In this document: piece by piece, positions 1-5,195 of the stretch | Layout of the letters: each line of letters opens with the position of its first letter | How positions within the stretch are numbered: the first letter of the stretch is position 1 | Assembly (NCBI GenBank): GCA_023435855.1 | Contig: JAEZLG010000195.1 | Location: 1 to 5,972, forward strand | Direction: 5' to 3' | From: Bacillota bacterium | GTDB lineage: Bacteria > Bacillota > Clostridia > Christensenellales > CAG-138 | Length of the DNA: 5,972 nt | Made by a program: the position numbers and the translations under genes | The notes under the pieces: generated by a model | What the model was told of the DNA's origin: nothing | Seen by the model: the letters and a program-made list of their open reading frames with translations, nothing else | Databases searched by the model: none

Positions 1-1061
1 ACGCGGTTGAGCGCTTCGGGCTTTAAACTGTCGCGCATGTCGTGCTCATGAGTACCGGTATACTTAAGGTAATCCTGAAGCGAAAGACCTTGCGAAGCAA
101 GACGGTAGGCGATGTTTTGCACAGAAGCGTCCACCTGGCGTTCCACCATGGCTTCGGGAATTTCAACTTCGGCATTTTCCACGACCTTACCAACAGCCTC
201 GTTTTCCTTTTCGATCTCGGCGTTCTTTTTGAAGCGCTCGTTAAGATCTTTGCGCTTCGCGTCGCGGAATTCCTTGATGGTATCAAATTCGGAAACATCC
301 TTGGCAAAATCGTCGTCCGCTTCGGGAAGCTCCTTCACTTTGATGCTGTTGACCTTTACGGCAAACACGGCCTTTTTGCCTTTGAGTTCCTCTGCATGAT
401 ATTCTTCGGGGAAGGTAACTTCGAGGTCCTTTTCCTCTCCAATATTCATGCCGATCATCTGCTCTTCAAAGCCGGGTATAAAGGTGTTCGAGCCAATTAC
501 TAGCTCCTGCCCTTGCGCGGTACCGCCGTCAAATTTAACGCCGTCCACGCTGCCGGAGTAATCAAGGTTAACGTTGTCGCCGTTCTCTACGGGACGCTCA
601 ACCTCTGTAAAGCGGGCAACTTTTTCTCGCTCCGCTTCAATCTCGCGGTCCACCATTTCGTCCGTAACATTATACTCGCGCTTCAAAACTTCTATACCCT
701 TGTACTGCCCAAGCTTCACTTCGGGCTTAACGGCTACAACTGCAGAAAAAACAAGGGGTTTGCCGTCTTCGATCTGCTCGATGGAGATTTCGGGATGATC
801 TACTGTCTGTACGGAATGCTCCTTTACAGCTTCTCCGTAAGCCTTGGGATACAAAATATCGAAAGCATCGTCGAAAAAGACGAGAGGGCCGTACATATTT
901 TCGATCATGACGCGGGGAGCTTTTCCCTTGCGGAAGCCCGGCACATTGTACTTGCCGCGCGTTTTGACGTACGCTTCCTGCGTAGCTGCCGATAGCTGTT
1001 CTGAACTAACCTCGATTGTGAGTTTTACCTTGCTGCCGGGCAGCTTTTCAAAAGTCGCCAT
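1..1061 (-). CDS. tig: Trigger factor, ribosome-associated chaperone and prolyl isomerase (partial, C-terminus beyond left edge)
   Basis: The frame is open for 353 codons from the ATG at 1061 to the left edge. Trigger factor binds near the ribosome exit tunnel and shields nascent chains. The N-terminal ribosome-binding domain (about 1-115) carries the signature loop GFRKGKAPR at residues 42-50. An FKBP-type peptidyl-prolyl isomerase domain follows at about 155-245, with GDNVNLDYSG, IPGFEEQMIGM and the beta-strand segment around 212-240. The helical chaperone domain begins near 250 and reaches residue 353, ending in DSLKPEALNR. Full proteins are about 430 residues, so some 75 are missing. Translation starts at MATFEKLPGSKVKLTIEV, which matches the family start, and no in-frame alternative start lies upstream. 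The Shine-Dalgarno GGAGGT (1080-1075) is 13 nt from the ATG, slightly far. No cysteine occurs in the visible part. In many Bacillota clpP and clpX follow tig, and they would lie off the left edge. Confidence 0.96.
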   Translation of the reverse strand, partial: MATFEKLPGSKVKLTIEVSSEQLSAATQEAYVKTRGKYNVPGFRKGKAPRVMIENMYGPLVFFDDAFDILYPKAYGEAVKEHSVQTVDHPEISIEQIEDGKPLVFSAVVAVKPEVKLGQYKGIEVLKREYNVTDEMVDREIEAEREKVARFTEVERPVENGDNVNLDYSGSVDGVKFDGGTAQGQELVIGSNTFIPGFEEQMIGMNIGEEKDLEVTFPEEYHAEELKGKKAVFAVKVNSIKVKELPEADDDFAKDVSEFDTIKEFRDAKRKDLNERFKKNAEIEKENEAVGKVVENAEVEIPEAMVERQVDASVQNIAYRLASQGLSLQDYLKYTGTHEHDMRDSLKPEALNR

Positions 1062-1104
1062 AGTGCTTGTTGTTACCTCCGAAAAATAGTGTTCCGAAGC
1101 ATCC

Positions 1105-1143
1105 AAATTTAGAGGTGCTTTCTATGTAAGCGCCTCTGAATTT
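1105..1143. repeat. Long inverted repeat in the tig leader (hairpin)
   Basis: Two 16-nt arms at 1105-1120 and 1128-1143 flank a 7-nt loop, TCTATGT on the plus strand. Read as plus-strand RNA, all 16 positions pair, two of them as G-U. Read as minus-strand RNA, the direction of tig, 14 positions pair with two C-A mismatches. The repeat lies downstream of the predicted tig promoter and about 25 nt before its Shine-Dalgarno site, so it would form in the tig leader or in readthrough from the ABC exporter genes. There is no U-run beyond the three U residues in the minus-strand arm, so a classical terminator is only possible, not shown. It could be an attenuator, an mRNA-stabilising leader hairpin, or a weak terminator for the upstream operon. 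Confidence 0.6.
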
Positions 1144-1157
1144 TCAGCCGTCACAGT

Positions 1158-1186
1158 AGAATATCACAAAAAAAGCCTGTTTGCAA
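1158..1186 (-). promoter_or_regulatory. Candidate sigma-A promoter for tig
   Basis: On the minus strand TTGCAA (1186-1181) is followed after exactly 17 nt by TATTCT (1163-1158), preceded by TGA to give an extended -10. Each hexamer matches the consensus at four of six positions. A start near 1151 would give a leader of about 90 nt that contains the inverted repeat at 1105-1143 and the tig ribosome binding site. The site falls between the ABC permease and tig, where a promoter is expected. Confidence 0.5.
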
Positions 1187-1262
1187 TTCCTTCTTTGCCC
1201 AGCGTGTGAGGAAATATGCAATACTTTGCGGCTTTTTCGTGAATTTGCGTCATAGACTTCTC

Positions 1263-2828
1263 CTATGTCTCCATGGAGTGTAAAAGGTTGCGACAGAAGA
1301 ACAATATAAGCGATGAGGCGATTAGGTTCCATGCAGCACAAACGAGGTACCCCAGCAAATAGAAGCCGTCAGACAAAATGCTGCCTGCGATAAAACCGGG
1401 CAAAAGTACCACGATGAGGACGCCGAGATAGACCATCATCACGAGTACAGTGTTTTTGCTGCCGCTCAGAAGCCTCTCCACAAGAACGATGCATGTGGCG
1501 AACACCGCGCCCATGCTTGCATAGGCAATTGCAGCAAAAAGTGCCTCAGAAACGGCAGTCTTTAGTACAATCACGGTTACCAGCGCAAATACGCACGCGT
1601 CCACCGCGAACTTGATCATCTGCGGCAACGATACCGCAACAAGCTTACGCCACGCGGTCACAGGGGCTAGGAACAACGGGTAATGTGTCAATTCGTTCGC
1701 AAGCCCATCCTTAATAGATAAAAATACGAGCATGTAAGCCGAGAAGTAAAGCCCCGGCCATAGACCGATGGAATCCGTCTCCCCGCCGGATGACGCATGC
1801 ATGATGAGCACAAAACAGGGGCCTGCGAGCGCGCCTATGGTTGTGAGCGTAAATAGCCAAATCCCCTTCTTTTGCTGTTCGCGCCACGCGCGGTAGAAGA
1901 AAACCGACGCGCCTTTTCCCTTGAGCGGGCCGAAGGCCTTACGAGCGCGCTTGCTGACCGTCCCTGTGCTGACTATGCGGCCTTCCTTGGCTGCCTCCTT
2001 AGTAAGATACGTATTTTCGGCCGAAAGGAGCACGTCCTCATAGTAATCGGAACTGGTTTTGTAGAGCCAAAGCCCTAAAGCGATACAGCTTACTATCGAA
2101 AGCGCTATGAAAATGAGCGCCATTGTCCAATCGCCGTGTGCAGCATAGACCGCAATGGCTTGCGTCCAGCCAAGCACGGGTACATAGTTCCACCAACCGG
2201 CTCCAAAGAAATTTTTTAAGCCCTCCCCCACGCTGCCTCCCGTAATCATCACGAACGCAACAAAGCCCACGCCGAGCGCAACGAAAAGCCCGCGAACGAT
2301 ATAGGTGATAATACCCCGCGCTTTGCGGCGCGATGCGCAAAATGCGTACAGGCTTGCGCTCAAAAGCTGCGAGGCGATACCTATAAGCACATAGCCGGTC
2401 ATGAGTCCTACCACCGCACCGCCGCCAAGACCGAAGTTGACGCGCAAATTTGTGTACTGCATCAGCATGCCGATAGAAGCGAGCAGCAGTATGCCAAGCT
2501 GCCGAGCAATACCGTATACCAAAATGGTCTGCGGCTTGACAGGCGAGGTAAAAAGAAGGTTAACATCAGCCATGCGAAACAATGCAGAGCCTTGTTTAAG
2601 CCCCTGCGCAGCCGAAAGTACCAAAATAAAAAAGTAAAGCGCGAGCACGATTGCCGCAAACACCTCAAGGTTTCGCGGTTCGCCGATCTCCACATTACCA
2701 CCCGTTACAAGGGTGAAAATAGCAAGCGCCAAAAGGATTAAGTAACCTATGAGTACCGTTGGCTTTTTAAACGCTTGTTTAAAACCGTTTTTAATGCTTC
2801 TTAAAAGCACAAAGCTTACAGTACTCAT
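1263..2828 (-). CDS. ABC exporter membrane subunit (putative ABC-exporter family permease)
   Basis: This 521-residue integral membrane protein is the permease partner of the ATPase encoded just upstream. Hydrophobic stretches lie near 24-42, 55-73, 102-122, 137-160, 174-196, 237-255, 325-345, 358-372, 403-422, 427-452, 460-482 and 488-512. This suggests two bundles of about six helices joined by a polar cytoplasmic segment at 256-320, which contains DYYEDVLLSAE at 261-271. Length and arrangement fit the Bacillota putative ABC exporter family (Pfam ABC_export type) rather than FtsX/MacB or DrrB permeases. The start codon overlaps the ATPase stop as ATGA (2828-2825), so translation is probably coupled; an AAAAGGA site lies about 12 nt upstream. 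The substrate cannot be read from the sequence. No obvious terminator follows the TAG before tig. Confidence 0.85.
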   Translation of the reverse strand: MSTVSFVLLRSIKNGFKQAFKKPTVLIGYLILLALAIFTLVTGGNVEIGEPRNLEVFAAIVLALYFFILVLSAAQGLKQGSALFRMADVNLLFTSPVKPQTILVYGIARQLGILLLASIGMLMQYTNLRVNFGLGGGAVVGLMTGYVLIGIASQLLSASLYAFCASRRKARGIITYIVRGLFVALGVGFVAFVMITGGSVGEGLKNFFGAGWWNYVPVLGWTQAIAVYAAHGDWTMALIFIALSIVSCIALGLWLYKTSSDYYEDVLLSAENTYLTKEAAKEGRIVSTGTVSKRARKAFGPLKGKGASVFFYRAWREQQKKGIWLFTLTTIGALAGPCFVLIMHASSGGETDSIGLWPGLYFSAYMLVFLSIKDGLANELTHYPLFLAPVTAWRKLVAVSLPQMIKFAVDACVFALVTVIVLKTAVSEALFAAIAYASMGAVFATCIVLVERLLSGSKNTVLVMMVYLGVLIVVLLPGFIAGSILSDGFYLLGYLVCAAWNLIASSLILFFCRNLLHSMET

Positions 2829-3541
2829 ACCGCGGTCTCATCCTTTTTTTCGGTGATATCGAAGAATAGCTGCTCGAGTGACTCACCTGTCTCACGAAGT
2901 TCCTCTTTTGTGCGCACGGCAGCGATTTTTCCATCCATTAAGATAAGTGTCTTATCCCAAAGTTCCTCCACACTGTCGAGTAGATGCGTTGAAATAAGGA
3001 GCGAGGTGCCTTTTTCCTTTTCCTCGAGAAGAATCTTTTTTAGTTCTTTAATGGCGTGCGGGTCGAGTCCCACCATGGGTTCGTCAACGAGTAAAAGCTT
3101 GGGTTCACTCAAAAGCGCGCAGCAGATGCTGAGTTTTTGTTGCATACCCTTGCTGAGTTCCTTGCCGAGCTTTTTTGTCTTATCATCAAGCTCTAGCCTT
3201 TTTATAAGCATCTCTGCCCTTTCCTCCCATTTTGCATCGAGGTTGTAGGCGCGCGCGAAGAACTGCATATGCTCGTCGATAGTTAAAAGGTCGTAAGCTG
3301 AGGGCATTTCGGGAATGTACCCTAAAAGGCGCTTTGCCTCAATGCTTTTGTTCGGGAAACCGCCGATCTCAATTTTACCCTCAAACCTTAATAATCCTGC
3401 GATGGCCTTAATGGCTGTGGATTTCCCCGCTCCGTTCGGCCCTAAAAGCACCGCAATCTCGCCCGGAGCTACAGTGAAGCTGATATTGTCGTTCGCACGA
3501 AATGAGCCGTATTTTTTAGTTAAACCTTCCGCTTTTAACAT
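2825..3541 (-). CDS. ABC exporter ATP-binding subunit
   Basis: This 238-residue nucleotide-binding protein powers the neighbouring permease at the inner face of the membrane. Visible motifs are Walker A GPNGAGKST (34-42), a Q-loop region GYIPE (74-78) with Glu in place of the usual Gln, as is common in EcsA- and CcmA-like exporters, the signature LSKGMQQK (129-136), Walker B LLLVDEP with catalytic Glu154, D-loop GLDP (158-161), and switch His186 in STHLLDSVEE. The length is normal for a stand-alone exporter ATPase, with an acidic C-terminal tail. GAAGGAG (3557-3551) lies 9 nt before the ATG and supports this start. It is the first gene of a two-gene operon and is divergent from cotJA. EcsA-, YtrB- and CcmA-like proteins are the nearest relatives I can suggest; the substrate is unknown. 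Confidence 0.93.
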   Translation of the reverse strand: MLKAEGLTKKYGSFRANDNISFTVAPGEIAVLLGPNGAGKSTAIKAIAGLLRFEGKIEIGGFPNKSIEAKRLLGYIPEMPSAYDLLTIDEHMQFFARAYNLDAKWEERAEMLIKRLELDDKTKKLGKELSKGMQQKLSICCALLSEPKLLLVDEPMVGLDPHAIKELKKILLEEKEKGTSLLISTHLLDSVEELWDKTLILMDGKIAAVRTKEELRETGESLEQLFFDITEKKDETAV

Positions 3542-3583
3542 TCCTCTGTGCTCCTTCTCTAACCAATGTACAAAATCGTTTCT

Positions 3584-3612
3584 ATTTTAACACATGCATA
3601 GAACGCTGTACA
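3584..3612 (-). promoter_or_regulatory. Candidate promoter for the ABC exporter operon (proximal)
   Basis: On the minus strand TGTACA (3612-3607) is followed after 17 nt by TAAAAT (3589-3584), with TGT immediately before it as an extended -10. The -10 matches five of six consensus bases and the -35 four of six. Transcription would start near 3577, about 20 nt ahead of the Shine-Dalgarno site of the ATPase gene. Confidence 0.5.
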
Positions 3613-3647
3613 TGAACATCATCGCCAAATTACCGTAAATTAACAGG

Positions 3648-3678
3648 AATATAACGTAATTCATGAATCGTTTGTCAA
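3648..3678 (-). promoter_or_regulatory. Alternative distal promoter for the ABC exporter operon
   Basis: A perfect TTGACA occurs on the minus strand at 3678-3673. TTATAT (3654-3649) lies 18 nt downstream, or TATATT (3653-3648) at 19 nt. The spacing is slightly long. The spacer contains the palindrome at 3659-3668, so a bound regulator there could block this promoter. It overlaps the presumed cotJ promoter region on the other strand. Confidence 0.3.
3659..3668. repeat. 10-bp perfect palindrome in the divergent promoter region
   Basis: ATTCATGAAT is self-complementary and sits between the ABC exporter genes and cotJA. A related imperfect copy, GTACATGAAC, lies at 3608-3617, 51 bp away, and overlaps the proximal -35 of the exporter promoter. 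The pair could be operator half-sites, but short AT-rich palindromes also arise by chance. Confidence 0.3.
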
Positions 3679-3704
3679 CAGACGCCGACTATGCATACTA
3701 TACT
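3672..3704 (+). promoter_or_regulatory. Candidate sporulation promoter of the cotJ operon
   Basis: CATACTAT at 3694-3701 resembles the sigma-E -10 CATACAnT with one mismatch, and CATACTATA also fits the sigma-K -10 pattern CATAnnnTA. No convincing -35 for either factor stands at the expected spacing; TTGTCA at 3672-3677 lies 16 nt upstream of CATACT. In Bacillus subtilis cotJ is transcribed by sigma-E in the mother cell, so that factor is the first guess. The start would be about 10 nt downstream, giving a very short leader before the ribosome binding site at 3716. Confidence 0.4.
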
Positions 3705-3715
3705 AAAAAGCCCAT

Positions 3716-3722
3716 AAGGAGG
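3716..3722 (+). promoter_or_regulatory. Ribosome binding site that selects the GTG start of cotJA
   Basis: AAGGAGG is a perfect Shine-Dalgarno site. The first in-frame ATG (3724-3726) is only 1 nt away, too close to be used well. The in-frame GTG at 3730-3732 is 7 nt away, the same spacing seen for cotJC in this operon. Confidence 0.7.
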
Positions 3723-3729
3723 AATGACC

Positions 3730-4005
3730 GTGTATAAAAGCGGCTATGCGCGGGCTAAGTGCAGTTGTGCTCATATGAACACATGCGAAACCAGCCCAGC
3801 GTGTCCTACCGTCATGGATAATACCGTGATGGCAGGAATGGCATGCGAATCGCCCTGTACGGACATCGGTGCGGTAGCAGGTGTCAGTGAGCTTGCGAAG
3901 CTTCAGTTTCCTATACAGGAGTATACGTACGGTTTCTGCCCAACTGACGCGCTCGAAAAGGGAACCCTGTTCCCGGAATTTGTCCAATCGTGCGGTTGTT
4001 ATTAA
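3730..4005 (+). CDS. cotJA: Spore coat protein CotJA with a Cys-rich N-terminal extension
   Basis: The predicted product has 91 residues from the GTG start (93 if the ATG at 3724 were used). The C-terminal third (about 53-91) is the CotJA domain: LQFPIQEYTYGFCPTDALEKGTLFPEF-type sequence, with the conserved FxPxxAL and GTLFP core at 78-82. CotJA is a small mother-cell protein needed with CotJC for assembly of an inner coat layer. The first half differs from the short proline-rich head of the Bacillus protein: it is Cys-rich (Cys 11, 13, 19, 25, 39, 43), and further Cys stand at 70, 88 and 90, giving nine in 91 residues. No signal peptide or membrane helix is visible. It is the first gene of the operon, followed after 13 bp by cotJB. 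The domain call is firm; the role of the cysteines, perhaps disulfide cross-linking or metal binding, is inference. Confidence 0.87.
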   Translation: MYKSGYARAKCSCAHMNTCETSPACPTVMDNTVMAGMACESPCTDIGAVAGVSELAKLQFPIQEYTYGFCPTDALEKGTLFPEFVQSCGCY

Positions 4006-4018
4006 GGGGGAAATCGGT

Positions 4019-4267
4019 ATGGAAGCATCGCAAGCAGCACTTCTCTCAAAGATCAGCGAATACCAATTTGTATGCGTTGAACTGAATCTCTACATCGACA
4101 CACACCCAAATGACGAGCTGGCGCTCAGAGACTATATGTGCTATTCGGAAAAGCTCATGCAGCTCATCAAGCAGTACGAAGAGGAATTTTGCCCGCTCAT
4201 GAACTTCGGGCATTCGCATTCGCCGGATGCGGGCTGCTACGTCTGCTCGGCATGGCCGTGGCAGTAA
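4019..4267 (+). CDS. cotJB: Spore coat protein CotJB
   Basis: This 82-residue protein matches the CotJB family in length and layout. A helical first half contains the hallmark ELNLYIDTHPNDELALRDY (21-39), then a charged helix (44-56), then a Cys/His-containing tail ending in WPW (79-81), as in relatives. CotJB belongs to the CotJ coat module; its exact biochemical function is not established. The chosen ATG at 4019 follows AAGGGGG (4004-4010) with 8-nt spacing, and that site overlaps the cotJA stop codon. Longer in-frame starts upstream would run through cotJA and are not supported. Five cysteines (19, 41, 58, 73, 76) continue the enrichment seen in CotJA. cotJC starts 12 bp after the stop. 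Confidence 0.92.
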   Translation: MEASQAALLSKISEYQFVCVELNLYIDTHPNDELALRDYMCYSEKLMQLIKQYEEEFCPLMNFGHSHSPDAGCYVCSAWPWQ

Positions 4268-4279
4268 GGAGGATGGCAT

Positions 4280-4702
4280 ATGTGGATTTATCTCAAAAAG
4301 CTTGAATACCCCATCAACATCACCAAGCCCGATTTGCGCATGGCCAAATTCCTCATGGCGCAGTACGGCGGACCCGACAGCGAACTCGCTGCAGGCGTAC
4401 GCTACCTTACCCAGCGCTTTTCGATGCCCGATAACCGCGTAAAGGCAACATTAAATGACATAGGCACGGAAGAAATGGCGCACTGGGAAATGATCGGTAC
4501 CATGATTCACCAGTGTATGCGGGGCGCGAACATGGATGAAATTGTAGCTGCGGGCCTTGGCGGTTATTACACCATGCACAGCTGCGGCGTATTCCCCGCA
4601 GACCCTAACGGCGTTCCGTTCACCGCCTCCTACATTCAATGCACCGGCGACCCGATTGCCGACATTCTGGAAGACATGGCAGCCGATGCTGCTATCGCGT
4701 AA
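4280..4702 (+). CDS. cotJC: Spore coat protein CotJC, manganese-catalase family, C-terminally short
   Basis: This 140-residue protein is clearly CotJC: it opens MWIYLKKLEYP, then has YGGPDSELAAGVRYLTQRF (29-47), IGTEEMAHWEM (61-71) and GVPFTASYIQ (111-120), followed by GDPIADILEDMAAD (123-136). Family members are ferritin-like di-manganese proteins of about 190 residues found in the spore coat. Glu35, Glu65 and His68 correspond to the first three metal ligands of manganese catalases. The protein ends right after EDMAADAAIA, where relatives continue with an E-K-A-R helix and a final ExxxH-type helix that supply the other Glu and His ligands; Asp136 stands about where that Glu should be. Neither other forward frame past the stop encodes the missing segment. 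AAGGAGG (4266-4272) lies 7 nt before the ATG. A hairpin begins 11 bp after the stop. Catalase activity is doubtful. Confidence 0.9.
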   Translation: MWIYLKKLEYPINITKPDLRMAKFLMAQYGGPDSELAAGVRYLTQRFSMPDNRVKATLNDIGTEEMAHWEMIGTMIHQCMRGANMDEIVAAGLGGYYTMHSCGVFPADPNGVPFTASYIQCTGDPIADILEDMAADAAIA

Positions 4703-4713
4703 ACACAAACTTA

Positions 4714-4738
4714 AAAAGTCTGGTATGACCTGACTTTT
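4714..4738. terminator. Symmetrical hairpin terminator between convergent genes
   Basis: AAAAGTC (4714-4720) pairs with GACTTTT (4732-4738), and GGT (4722-4724) pairs with ACC (4728-4730) across one T-T mismatch, with an ATG loop. The stem itself is A-rich on one side and T-rich on the other, so on either strand it ends in a T-run (TTTT on plus, TTTTT on minus). It lies 11 bp after cotJC and 21 bp after the stop of the convergent membrane-protein gene, and probably ends both transcripts. Confidence 0.72.
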
Positions 4739-4759
4739 GGATAGTTTGCGATACCTCCC

Positions 4760-5041
4760 CTAACAGTTCTTGCGTTTTTTGGGGTAGCACCACAGCGCAA
4801 TCAATCGTATCACCAGCAGGATCAAAAGTATGATCGCCAAAATGATCAGAGGAATAAGCGCAGTCAATATAGCCGTTGAGAAGACCGCACCAAGGATCAG
4901 GCTTATGGTGATGGTAAATAAGATACTAAGGATCACAGCGATGAGATCTATACAGCATCTTCCCTTTCCCGAATCGGAACCGTCGTAATGATTTTCAAAA
5001 TCATACTCGCAGTCGTTGCCGTGTCGTATATGGTATTTCAT
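4760..5041 (-). CDS. Small two-helix membrane protein of unknown function
   Basis: I do not recognise this 93-residue protein. Residues 1-30 are hydrophilic and acidic/His-containing (HGNDCEYDFENHYDGSDSGK) and end in a Cys-Cys pair at 29-30. Two long hydrophobic segments follow at about 31-54 and 56-84, separated by a short turn near Thr56-Ala57, and the protein ends in a basic tail PKKRKNC. By the positive-inside rule the tail is cytoplasmic, and a hairpin topology would put the N-terminal segment inside as well. Five cysteines are present (11, 29, 30, 85, 93). GAAGG with 8-nt spacing supports the ATG at 5041. It is a single-gene unit, convergent with cotJC and downstream of the AIM24-family gene, from which a terminator separates it. 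A link to sporulation is suggested only by position. Confidence 0.72.
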   Translation of the reverse strand: MKYHIRHGNDCEYDFENHYDGSDSGKGRCCIDLIAVILSILFTITISLILGAVFSTAILTALIPLIILAIILLILLVIRLIALWCYPKKRKNC

Positions 5042-5085
5042 AGTGTTCGCCTTCGTTTATGTATTTTTAGCTTTCGCTACACTAC

Positions 5086-5115
5086 ATTCTATTAAGGTGT
5101 ATCTACGTTTGTTAC
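5086..5115 (-). promoter_or_regulatory. Weak candidate promoter for the small membrane protein
   Basis: On the minus strand TAGAAT (5091-5086, five of six consensus bases) lies 18 nt after GTAACA (5115-5110, four of six). It is downstream of the AIM24-gene terminator and about 45 nt before the ATG, where a promoter is needed. The -35 is poor and another sigma factor may be used. Confidence 0.3.
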
Positions 5116-5143
5116 ACATATATATTGCTTCAGCAAATACATA

Positions 5144-5178
5144 AAGCGGCTGCCTCGCCATATGCGCTGCAGCCGCTT
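5144..5178 (-). terminator. Rho-independent terminator of the AIM24-family gene
   Basis: A perfect 10-bp stem, AAGCGGCTGC (5144-5153) with GCAGCCGCTT (5169-5178), encloses a loop that can form three further CGC/GCG pairs around CATAT. Read on the minus strand the stem is followed by TTTATGTATTT, a moderately T-rich tail. It begins 17 nt after the TAA of the upstream gene and should insulate it from the small membrane-protein gene. Confidence 0.8.
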
Positions 5179-5195
5179 CTTGCATCAGAATTTTC

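Noticed and set aside
42..995. Long plus-strand open frames (42-503 and 513-995)
   Set aside because: They lie antisense to a well-supported trigger factor gene, and their sequences look like reverse-strand shadows without ribosome binding sites or family motifs.
1251..1267. CATAG/CTATG inverted repeat at the permease stop as a terminator
   Set aside because: It has only 5 bp, a 7-nt loop and no T-run; it is too weak to call.
1144..1341. Minus-strand 65-codon frame overlapping the permease 3' end
   Set aside because: It overlaps the permease in another frame, runs into the tig promoter region and has no recognisable features.
4680..4742. Simple frameshift as the cause of the short CotJC
   Set aside because: The other two forward frames after 4680 give no sequence resembling the missing CotJC C-terminus, so a single indel does not explain it.
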